The notes under the pieces are model-generated. The model saw only the letters and a program-made list of their open reading frames with translations, searched no databases and was not told where the DNA came from. Positions 8,629 to 15,444 of a stretch of DNA of 18,827 bases are shown here, in pieces. The stretch is from JAMCXS01 sp046705545. Its GTDB lineage: Bacteria; Acidobacteriota; Terriglobia; UBA7540. A program made the position numbers and the translations under genes. The stretch lies in the NCBI GenBank assembly GCA_046705545.1, contig JBJKQF010000003.1, positions 1 through 18,827 on the forward strand. The letters are read 5' to 3'. How positions within the stretch are numbered: position 1 is the first letter of the stretch; each line of letters begins with the position of its first letter.

Positions 8629-9705
8629 TCAGTACCCGCTGGGAACGATCCAAAAGCTTGCCTTAAAGGTTTTCCCGGGTGCGAGCACGATCAAATCCGG
8701 GAACTTTCCTTGGTGATTCAGATTGAAAGCGTTGGTAACTGCCGTTTCCGGCTCCATGCAGATGATGCTTTTGTCCAGAGGCGCGTATACGTGGCCGAAG
8801 TTCAGACCTTTGCCAAAGACCAATTCCACCTTCTCGGTTTTGCCTTTTACCCAGTAATGTCCCAGGCCATTCGAGTTCCGATCAAGATCCGAGAAGGCAT
8901 CGTCCAGAAACGTCTTGCCCAAGGTGAAAGATCCGGCATGGGGAAGGAAGCGGTCTGCCGGCTCCGTCTCACCGGTCGGGATCAGCCGTTGGTGGTTATC
9001 GACCTTCCAATGTTTGCGAGCCTGGATGGAGACCGTCCAATCTTCCCGTGGGCCGTCCGGCCGGAAAAAGGGATGATATCCAAAGAAGACCGGCATCCTG
9101 CTGGCACTCAAGTTGAAGACCTCGGTGGTGTTTTGCAACTTGCCGTCTTTCAGCCGGTACGTAACTTCGTAAGCCTGCGCAAAGGGAAACTGGGCCATCA
9201 ATGCAGGATATTTGTAATAATCCAGGCGGGAAGTGATGAATGCGCCCGTGGAGTCCGAGGCTCCTGAACGGATTACTTTCCAGTGAGGATTGAAGAGCAG
9301 CGTGCCGTGGATGGGAAGATTGTCCGGTGGAACGTGCAGGATGAATCCAAGCGTGGAGTTGAGCAGGTATTTCTTGTTCTGGAAATAGTAATACTCATGA
9401 TCAATGCGGTTCGCCCAGGGAGCGAGGAAAGGAATTCCGCAGCAGACTTTGTGGCGCTCAAAATAGGTGTTGAGCGGTCCGGTGGGAACCAGAACGTCCT
9501 TGCCATGGTCCTTGAATTGGTAAACGAGGTTGCCGAGCCCGGGCGCGATACCAACGTCCATCTTCCGGCCCGAGTCCACCAATTGATAGGCGACGTACCC
9601 GTCGACCACCTTTTTTTTGACCGAATAGATTCCAGCCGGGAGGAATGCCGGGAGGAAAAAAAGAAAAACCGCGGCAGAAATCAAGACGCGCCAGTTGAGC
9701 TTCAT
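8629..9705 (-). CDS. Secreted aldose 1-epimerase (galactose mutarotase family)
   Basis: This enzyme interconverts alpha and beta anomers of free aldoses. It has 358 residues and an N-terminal signal peptide (hydrophobic core about 8-23, probable cleavage near Ala24), so it should act in the periplasm or outside the cell. Residues expected for the family are visible: Asn99-Arg100 in PWANRI, His133 in LPIHGTL, His211 in FFGYHPFF, and a probable catalytic Glu318 in ICMEPETA. AAGGGG with a 7-base spacing supports the ATG at 9705. It lies between the xylulokinase and the interrupted mutarotase-like gene, co-directional with both. The sugar is unknown; export suggests it prepares sugars released by extracellular glycosidases. 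Confidence 0.88.
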   Translation of the reverse strand: MKLNWRVLISAAVFLFFLPAFLPAGIYSVKKKVVDGYVAYQLVDSGRKMDVGIAPGLGNLVYQFKDHGKDVLVPTGPLNTYFERHKVCCGIPFLAPWANRIDHEYYYFQNKKYLLNSTLGFILHVPPDNLPIHGTLLFNPHWKVIRSGASDSTGAFITSRLDYYKYPALMAQFPFAQAYEVTYRLKDGKLQNTTEVFNLSASRMPVFFGYHPFFRPDGPREDWTVSIQARKHWKVDNHQRLIPTGETEPADRFLPHAGSFTLGKTFLDDAFSDLDRNSNGLGHYWVKGKTEKVELVFGKGLNFGHVYAPLDKSIICMEPETAVTNAFNLNHQGKFPDLIVLAPGKTFKASFWIVPSGY

Positions 9706-9777
9706 CTAGTTTCCCCTTCTGAGATGACTTCGAGGCACTTGCTGAATGCTTAATCGATAGAACAACGAGCAGCCATG

Positions 9778-11337
9778 TTACGCCGATGGATGCCTGGAAG
9801 ACTCCTCAGCAGCCAGAGCCGAAAGACGGTGGGCCGTTTCGCGGACCACCGGGTAGAGGTCGCGGTAGATTTGGTAAAGGCGATCGTACGTTGCAGCGTT
9901 TGCCTTGCTCGGATACAGGCATTCGCGGATCTGGATGGCTTCCCGGGCGGATTCCTGGACAGACGAAAAAACTCTTGCCCCCACACCGGCCAGCAGAGCT
10001 GCTCCAAACGCCGAACCTTCCGAGGTCTTGAGGGTGACCACTTCCTTGCCGTAGATATCCGCCTGGATTTGGCGCCAGGTGAAGCTTCGGGATCCCCCGC
10101 CTGAGGCCCGGATCTGCTCCACGGGAATTTCAAGCTCTTTGAAAATTTCCAACGAATCGCGCAGGCTGAAGGCGACGCCTTCCAGAATTGCGCGAATCAG
10201 ATGTCCCCGCGTATGGGCTGCAGTCAGTCCAAACCACGTGCCTCGGGCTTCGGGATCAAGGTGGGGCGTTCGCTCACCCATCAGATAAGGAAGAAACAGC
10301 AAGCCGTTACTTCCCGGAGGAGTCTGGGCGGCTTCATTGATCAGCAGATCATAGACATCCACATCCGTTAAGTTCGCGTACCAGTCTTCGGCTCTGCCGA
10401 ATTGGTCGCGGAACCAGCGCAGGGAAAGTCCGGCTCCCTGGGTGACTCCCATCACGTGCCATTTGCCGGGAACCGCGTGGCAGAAGGTGTGGATGCGGCC
10501 CTGTGGGTCGAGTTTCGGCGCTGCCGTGTAGGCAAACACCACGCCCGAGCTTCCCAGCGTTCCGGAAGTGATTCCGGGGAGCACAATGCCGTTGCCGACC
10601 GCGCTCGCAGCCTGGTCGCCGGCTCCTCCCACCACGGGCATTCCGGCCACTAGGCCCGTCAACAAAGCTGCCTGCCTCGTTAGGTGACCGGTGATTTTGG
10701 GGGACTCGTAGGCCTGCGGCAAAAGCCCGGAATCGATGCCCAGAGCCGAAAGCATCTCCTGCGACCAGCGACGGTTGGTCACGTCAAAGAGCAACGTTCC
10801 CGATGCGTCGGAGACGTCTGTTGCAAACTCTCCCGTTAGACGGTACCGGACAAAATCCTTGGGCAGCAGAAAGTGGGCCGCACGCTCGAAGATGGCAGGC
10901 TCATGATCGCGGACCCAGAGCAGCTTGGGGGCGGAAAAACCCGTCAGCGCTGGATTCGAGACCAACTGGATGAGCCGCTCGGAACCGACCTGGGCGGTAA
11001 TCCAGTCGCATTGCGCCTGGCTACGCTGGTCACACCAGATGAGCGACGGCCGCAGCACGGCGTTCGTGCGGTCCAGCAAGACCACCCCGTGCATCTGCCC
11101 CGAAAGGCCCGCGGCGACGATATCCGAGCCTTTCAGGTTTGCCTCCCTTAGGGCTCCCTGGACGGCGATAGTGGTGGCTTGCCACCAGTCCTCGGGATCT
11201 TGCTCCGCCCACCGGGGCCGCTCCATCCGTATCGGCTGATGATCTCCCGTGGCCGCGCCAACTACATGGCCGTCCGGGCGCACAATCACCACGCGGGTGC
11301 CCGTCGTGCCAACGTCAATTCCCATCATGTAAGACAT
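9778..11337 (-). CDS. xylB: Xylulokinase-type FGGY carbohydrate kinase
   Basis: This enzyme phosphorylates a ketose, most likely D-xylulose to xylulose 5-phosphate, with ATP. It has 519 residues. Features in order: the N-terminal phosphate-binding MGIDVGTTGTR (Asp8), the xylulokinase-typical GQMHG (80-84), WCDQRS, GGAGDQAASAVG with catalytic Asp241, MGERTPHLDPEARG, and the FGGY signature SGGGSRSFTWRQIQADIYG. The start at 11337 has only a weak GGGA upstream; in-frame ATGs at 11328 and 11325 also fit. There is no xylose isomerase of XylA type beside it, but the operon has a TIM-barrel isomerase and a Gfo/Idh oxidoreductase, which may supply the ketose. D-xylulose specificity is likely but not proven. 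Confidence 0.88.
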   Translation of the reverse strand: MSYMMGIDVGTTGTRVVIVRPDGHVVGAATGDHQPIRMERPRWAEQDPEDWWQATTIAVQGALREANLKGSDIVAAGLSGQMHGVVLLDRTNAVLRPSLIWCDQRSQAQCDWITAQVGSERLIQLVSNPALTGFSAPKLLWVRDHEPAIFERAAHFLLPKDFVRYRLTGEFATDVSDASGTLLFDVTNRRWSQEMLSALGIDSGLLPQAYESPKITGHLTRQAALLTGLVAGMPVVGGAGDQAASAVGNGIVLPGITSGTLGSSGVVFAYTAAPKLDPQGRIHTFCHAVPGKWHVMGVTQGAGLSLRWFRDQFGRAEDWYANLTDVDVYDLLINEAAQTPPGSNGLLFLPYLMGERTPHLDPEARGTWFGLTAAHTRGHLIRAILEGVAFSLRDSLEIFKELEIPVEQIRASGGGSRSFTWRQIQADIYGKEVVTLKTSEGSAFGAALLAGVGARVFSSVQESAREAIQIRECLYPSKANAATYDRLYQIYRDLYPVVRETAHRLSALAAEESSRHPSA

Positions 11338-11350
11338 AAGTATCCCGATG

Positions 11351-11388
11351 TCAGAAGTCTGAAATTAGAAGCTGGAATCAGAAGTCCG
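11351..11388. repeat. Degenerate tandem repeat, about 13-14 nt period
   Basis: Three similar units occur in the gap between the oxidoreductase and xylB genes: TCAGAAGTC at 11351-11359, TTAGAAGCT at 11365-11373, and TCAGAAGTC at 11378-11386. GAAA or GAA spacers separate them. The tract is A-rich and unlike the surrounding coding DNA. Its function is unknown. Confidence 0.6.
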
Positions 11389-11440
11389 TAAACAAAATTG
11401 CTTCCGAAGATGCGCTTAGCCGGAGGTTGGTCTCTCGCTG

Positions 11441-12595
11441 CTAAGGTGCAATCTTCTCCCATTTCCCTGACTTGGCTGATGCCTCAATTGCGTCACACAC
11501 CATCTGATTCTTGACGCCGTCCTCAAAGTTGGGGCTGGGCATCCGGTCTTTTTCGATGCAGGTCAGGAACTCGTGGATCGCGTGAACAAAAGTATGCTCG
11601 TAGCCGATGATGTGTCCGGGCGGCCACCAGGCCCCAGTGAATGGATGGAGGGCTTCGGTCACGCTGATTGTCTTGAAACCCTGGTTTCCCGGCTCATCCG
11701 TGCGGTCGTAAAATTCAAGTTCGTTCATGCGCTCCAGGTTGAACGCCAAGCTTCCCTTGCTGCCGTAAATTTGAAAAGTGTTGTAATTTCTCCGGCCCGC
11801 GCAGAAGCGCGACGATTCAAAGACGCCGACGCTGTGATTCCGGAAACGCGCCAGGAAATTGGTGTCGTCATCCACCGTGACTTTGCCTTTTCGCTTGCCG
11901 CCCTTGGCCCCCCAGCTTCCTGCGGCGTCGCCGGGGACCGGGCGCTCCTTAATAAAGGTTGTCATCTGGCCCGTCACGCCGGCGAACTCGCTGTTGAGGA
12001 AGCGCGCCAGGTCGATGGCATGCGAGCCGATATCACCTAAAGCGCCGCTGCCGGCGTATTTTTTCTCGAGCCGCCACACCAGTGGGAACTTCGGGTCGAT
12101 GATCCAATCCTGGAGATAGGCTCCGTGGTAATGATAAATGTCGCCCAGGCGGCCCTCCTTGATGAGCTCTTTGCAGAGCACGACGGCGGGGATCTTGCGG
12201 TAATTGTGCATGATCATGTGCTTGACGCCGGTGCGTTCCACAGCCTCGAGCATCTTCTGAGCGTCGCGCAGGTTGTTAGCCAGGGGCTTTTCGCAGACGA
12301 TGTGCTTGCCGGCGCGCGCCGCCGCCACCGCCATCTCACAATGGAGGTGTCCGGGACTGGAGACGTCGACGATGTCGATATCCTTGCGCGTCACCACCCG
12401 GCGCCAGTCCGTTTCAACTTCCTCCCAACCGAATTGCCGGGCGGCGGCTTTCAGGCCCTTGGGGTCTCGGCCGCAGATCACCTTCAGGCGGGGCTCCAGC
12501 TTGCCCGGGAAGAACCGGCGCACCTGGCGGTAGGCGTTCGAGTGGGCCTTGCCCATGAATTTGTATCCGATCAGCGCAACATTGATGTCAGGCAT
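11441..12595 (-). CDS. Gfo/Idh/MocA family NAD(P)-dependent oxidoreductase
   Basis: This is a sugar or polyol dehydrogenase of 384 residues. The N-terminal Rossmann fold begins INVALIGYKFMGKAH (about residues 4-18), a slightly unusual dinucleotide-binding loop. CEKPLA gives the conserved Lys103, and GDIGSHAIDLARF gives Asp188 and His192 of the catalytic region. The C-terminal domain is the usual beta-sheet substrate domain. The possible TTG at 12598 is one codon upstream, but ATG 12595 follows AAGGAG (12606-12601) at 5 bases and is preferred. It sits between the TIM-barrel isomerase and xylB. Such pairs commonly oxidise a sugar or inositol derivative which the TIM-barrel protein then isomerises; the actual substrate is not readable. 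Stop codon is TAG. Confidence 0.88.
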   Translation of the reverse strand: MPDINVALIGYKFMGKAHSNAYRQVRRFFPGKLEPRLKVICGRDPKGLKAAARQFGWEEVETDWRRVVTRKDIDIVDVSSPGHLHCEMAVAAARAGKHIVCEKPLANNLRDAQKMLEAVERTGVKHMIMHNYRKIPAVVLCKELIKEGRLGDIYHYHGAYLQDWIIDPKFPLVWRLEKKYAGSGALGDIGSHAIDLARFLNSEFAGVTGQMTTFIKERPVPGDAAGSWGAKGGKRKGKVTVDDDTNFLARFRNHSVGVFESSRFCAGRRNYNTFQIYGSKGSLAFNLERMNELEFYDRTDEPGNQGFKTISVTEALHPFTGAWWPPGHIIGYEHTFVHAIHEFLTCIEKDRMPSPNFEDGVKNQMVCDAIEASAKSGKWEKIAP

Positions 12596-12600
12596 CAAAT

Positions 12601-12606
12601 CTCCTT
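12601..12606 (-). promoter_or_regulatory. Ribosome binding site deciding the oxidoreductase start
   Basis: On the - strand AAGGAG lies 5 bases before ATG 12595. This favours that codon over the TTG immediately upstream. Confidence 0.7.
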
Positions 12607-12621
12607 CAACTAGCGAAAACC

Positions 12622-12652
12622 GAGTGATGAGTAAAAAGTGACCAGTAATGAG
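12622..12652. repeat. Degenerate direct repeat, 14 nt period
   Basis: AGTGATGAGTA (12623-12633) and AGTGACCAGTA (12637-12647) match at 9 of 11 positions with a 14-base period, followed by ATGAG. The tract fills the gap between the TIM-barrel isomerase and oxidoreductase genes. It resembles in period, but not in sequence, the tract at 11351-11388. Confidence 0.5.
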
Positions 12653-12668
12653 CGCCCCGCCCCGCCGC

Positions 12669-13628
12669 TTAAGCCCACCACATCTCTGTGAGCTTTTCCT
12701 TGATCATGACCTGGTTCAGGAAGTTTGCCGCCTTGGTTAAGCCTTCTTCAACGGACATCAGGCTGTCCTCGTGCTCAATGGAGAGCACCCCGTTGTAACC
12801 AACCATCTGAAGGGTTGAAATCATGTCGGTCCAGAATTCCTGGCCGTGCCCGAAGCCCACGGTGCGGAAGAGCCAGGAGCGATTCTTCTCATCGCTGTAA
12901 GGCTTGGTGTCCAGAACCCCATTCACTTTATAGTTGGCATCGTATAGCCGGGCGTCTTTGGCATGGACGTGGAACACCGCTTCGCCCAGCGCGCGAATGG
13001 CAGCGCACGGGTCGATGCCTTGCCAGAACATATGGCTGGGATCGAAGTTGCAGCCGACCGCCGGCCCGGCCTCGGCGCGCAGCCGAAGCATGGATTCCGG
13101 CGAATAGGCGACGAATCCCGGGTGCATTTCGATTCCGATCCGAACCCCGTGGTCCTCGGCGAACTTGGCGCGCTTCTTCCAATAAGGGATCACCTTCTTT
13201 TCCCACTGCCACTTGAGGATGTCGGGATAGTCCGGGGGCCAGCAGCAGGTTACCCAATTGGGATACTTCGCGTTGTCGGAATCTCCGGGGCAACCTGAAA
13301 AGTCGATCACCGTCGGTACCCCCAGCTTTTCAGCCAGCAGGATGGTTTTCCGGTTGACCTCCGCGTGTTGATCCGCGATTTTCTTGTTCGGGTGGAGTGG
13401 ATTGCCGTGGCAGCTGAGAGCGCTGATGGTGAGGCCCTGGTCGTCGAGCTTCTGTTTGAATTCCTTCAGCTTGGAGGCCGAGTTCAACAAATCCAGCTTC
13501 AAGTGGGCGTCGCCGGGATAATTGCCGGTTCCCAATTCGATGGCGCGAATCCCCAAGGGCTTGATCTTCTTGATGACTTCGTCCAGGCTCAGGTTTGAAA
13601 ATAAAACGGTGAGCAATCCCAGCTTCAT
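12669..13628 (-). CDS. Sugar phosphate isomerase/epimerase-like TIM-barrel protein
   Basis: This 319-residue protein belongs to the xylose-isomerase-like TIM-barrel superfamily (AP endonuclease 2 fold). Probable metal ligands and active-site residues are seen in order: His74 in SCHGNP, Glu167 in GIEMHPG, Asp196 and His199 in NFDPSHMFW, His222 in VFHVHAKD, and Glu285 in LSIEHED. It would isomerise or epimerise a sugar or keto-sugar, or act as a dehydratase like IolE, using a divalent metal in the cytoplasm. GGAGG at 13639-13635 gives a strong start. It is the first gene of a five-gene - strand operon. The exact reaction is unknown; it is unlikely to be a true DNA-repair endonuclease IV given its sugar neighbours. 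Confidence 0.86.
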   Translation of the reverse strand: MKLGLLTVLFSNLSLDEVIKKIKPLGIRAIELGTGNYPGDAHLKLDLLNSASKLKEFKQKLDDQGLTISALSCHGNPLHPNKKIADQHAEVNRKTILLAEKLGVPTVIDFSGCPGDSDNAKYPNWVTCCWPPDYPDILKWQWEKKVIPYWKKRAKFAEDHGVRIGIEMHPGFVAYSPESMLRLRAEAGPAVGCNFDPSHMFWQGIDPCAAIRALGEAVFHVHAKDARLYDANYKVNGVLDTKPYSDEKNRSWLFRTVGFGHGQEFWTDMISTLQMVGYNGVLSIEHEDSLMSVEEGLTKAANFLNQVMIKEKLTEMWWA

Positions 13629-13644
13629 AGGTGTCCTCCAGATA

Positions 13645-13702
13645 GGGGCATGGACGCCCAGCCAGCGTCCGAAAGGAAAAGTTTAAGGCCGCGCCGTGCC
13701 CC
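13645..13702 (-). promoter_or_regulatory. Possible structured 5' leader of the sugar operon
   Basis: On the - strand RNA, GGGGCA (13702-13697) can pair with TGCCCC (13650-13645). Inside it GGACGC (13670-13665) pairs with GCGTCC (13657-13652) around a 7-base loop. The outer stem ends 5 bases before the GGAGG ribosome binding site. An alternative pairing of the 3' strand with CGGCGC near 13696-13691 looks possible. The stems are short, so chance cannot be excluded. Confidence 0.35.
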
Positions 13703-13920
13703 AAATCGCGATAAGCTGCCCGTAGACGACCCCTAAATCTATCCACCACGCGCTAGCCAGTCAACAGAAAAATCCGCCGAGTGGAACCTGGCGAGGAATC
13801 GTTCAGAAAGGGAAGTGCAGCTTCTCGTCCCCATCGCCAATGAGGCAACCCCCATGATGTTCCAAGACTTTTTCGCCTTGCGGCGCTCCCTGCCATCTCA
13901 CCGTGTTTTCAACTTGCATA

Positions 13921-13935
13921 ACGCTGCTGCAGCGT
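13921..13935. promoter_or_regulatory. Perfect 7+1+7 inverted repeat upstream of the permease
   Basis: ACGCTGC and GCAGCGT flank a single T. The site lies 45 bases before the permease start, a suitable place for a repressor operator. No regulator gene is present in the window, so the binding protein cannot be named. Confidence 0.35.
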
Positions 13936-13980
13936 CTATTCTTTGTCCCCATCTGAAGAACTGTCCGAATAGGGGGTAGC

Positions 13981-15321
13981 ATGGCCTCGAAACTTCCCAA
14001 GTACGTTCAGTCTTCGGTTCCCAACCCTGTTGGCAAACGCGTTCCCTGGTACAAGAGCACCGCACCTGCCTATGCGGGGATCTTCTTGTGGGTGGGATTT
14101 TATTTGGGACTCTCAGCACCCACGCTGAAGTTCGCCGGCCCGGCCGTCTGCCTGCTGGGGCTGTTGGTTGCGGGGCTCCTCTGTTTTGGACTTTATTACT
14201 ACGTGCCCGCCATGCTTGGAATGCTTACCGGGAGGCCTCTCTATATTGTTGGAACCTCCACCTTCGGTGTCCAAGGCGGATATCTGATGCCCGGCCTGCT
14301 GATGGGCTGCCTGCAGATTGGCTGGTTTGCAGTAGCCACGTACTTTGCTACCGATTACATCATGCAAGGGCTGAATCTTCAGCCCCAAGGTCTGTTGTTT
14401 GACGTGATTGCCCTGGTTTGGGCCTATGGGCTGGCGTGGGTTGCGATCAAAGGGATTACGTACGTTGCACGCTTGGCTCAGTTTCTGAATTGGGTGCCGC
14501 TGGTTATGATCGTGATCGTCTTTTGGGCGAACAAGGACGGCATCTCTCAATATCATCCCCCGCAGCACGACCCCCAAGGCGGTTTCTTGGCGATGCTCAC
14601 TATCGTGATCGGCTTCTTTGCCACTGGGGGGGCTGCCGGGGCGGACTTTGGCCTTAACAATCGGGACCGCCGGGACATCGTGTGGGGAGGCTTGACCGGC
14701 ATTACTTTGGCGATTTTGGTGGCGGGAGGCTTGCCGATTCTATCCGTGGCAGGCCATCTTAGCGCGCTTGGGAATACGTCCGATTTCACTTACGCCGGAA
14801 CCATTCGGAGTGTTGGAAGCCTGGCCCCGGTAATGTTCTTCCTTTTTGCCGCTGCATCATTGGTTCCCACAACTTTCTGCACCTTCATTGCCGGCAACAG
14901 CTTTGAAACCATGCTGCCCAAAATTCCGCGCGTCGCTTCCACGCTGGTGGGCGTGACGATCGGAGCGCTTTTGGCAGTGACGGGCGTGGCGCAGAACCTC
15001 ATTGGATTTTTTCAGATTGTGGGCGCATCCTTCGGGCCGATCTGCGGCGCGATGGCAGCCGATTATCTTCTGGCCGGGAGGAAATGGTCCGGGCCGCGCC
15101 GGGGAATCAACTGGGCGGGATATGTCGCCTGGGCCTTGGGATTTGTGGTCGGTATTCTCGACAAGATTCCCGGGGTCCCTGCGAGTTGGGTGAAGGCGGA
15201 CAATCCGGCCGTGCTGTTCTCTTTTATTGTAGGCTTCATTGCTTACCTTGTTCTTGCCAAAGGCGGTTTGCTGCCGGAATTGGTCCCTCAGAGCGAATTG
15301 CAGTCTGCGCCTGAAGCGTAG
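13981..15321 (+). CDS. NCS1-family cytosine/purine permease
   Basis: This inner-membrane transporter has 446 residues and about 12 hydrophobic segments, for example at 29-48, 53-75, 103-125, 138-157, 171-182, 202-218, 235-256, 282-300, 320-340 and 376-392. The N-terminal VPWYKSTAPAYAGIFLWVGF and the late GAMAADYLLAGRKW fit nucleobase:cation symporter-1 proteins such as CodB, which take up cytosine, purines, hydantoins or related compounds with H+ or Na+. GGGGG ahead of the ATG supports the start. It is followed by the PIG-L gene 123 bases downstream. No nucleobase-degrading enzyme adjoins it, so the cargo is open; the neighbourhood is one of sugars and a deacetylase. Stop codon is TAG. Confidence 0.85.
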   Translation: MASKLPKYVQSSVPNPVGKRVPWYKSTAPAYAGIFLWVGFYLGLSAPTLKFAGPAVCLLGLLVAGLLCFGLYYYVPAMLGMLTGRPLYIVGTSTFGVQGGYLMPGLLMGCLQIGWFAVATYFATDYIMQGLNLQPQGLLFDVIALVWAYGLAWVAIKGITYVARLAQFLNWVPLVMIVIVFWANKDGISQYHPPQHDPQGGFLAMLTIVIGFFATGGAAGADFGLNNRDRRDIVWGGLTGITLAILVAGGLPILSVAGHLSALGNTSDFTYAGTIRSVGSLAPVMFFLFAAASLVPTTFCTFIAGNSFETMLPKIPRVASTLVGVTIGALLAVTGVAQNLIGFFQIVGASFGPICGAMAADYLLAGRKWSGPRRGINWAGYVAWALGFVVGILDKIPGVPASWVKADNPAVLFSFIVGFIAYLVLAKGGLLPELVPQSELQSAPEA

Positions 15322-15361
15322 GACGGGGCTCATCAAAATCGCGAACCTCGCAGCCGGCCAT

Positions 15362-15388
15362 GAGCAGGGAATGGGCTCTCCCATGCTC
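15362..15388. other. Bulged hairpin between permease and PIG-L genes
   Basis: GAGC (15362-15365) pairs with GCTC (15385-15388), and ATGGG (15371-15375) pairs with CCCAT (15380-15384) around CTCT. A 5-base bulge (AGGGA) sits on the left arm. No T-tract follows, so it is not called a terminator; it could be an RNA processing or attenuation element. Confidence 0.3.
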
Positions 15389-15444
15389 CGCATCAGCCGT
15401 TCGTGATACATTGGAAGTTCTCCAACAAGATCCGGTGAGGGCGG

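Larger units (their letters stand above)
13629..13980. other. Divergent intergenic region
   Basis: These 352 bases separate the - strand sugar operon from the + strand permease gene, and must hold the promoters of both. No convincing coding region is seen. It contains a possible structured leader (13645-13702), a 15-base inverted repeat (13921-13935), and the permease ribosome binding site GGGGG just before 13981. Confidence 0.7.

Noticed and set aside
8437..9267. 276-codon open frame on the + strand
   Set aside because: It is antisense to the aldose epimerase and the start of the interrupted gene, both supported by motifs and signal peptides.
13803..14000. 65-codon open frame on the - strand in the divergent region
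   Set aside because: It overlaps the permease start and has no strong ribosome binding site or family resemblance.
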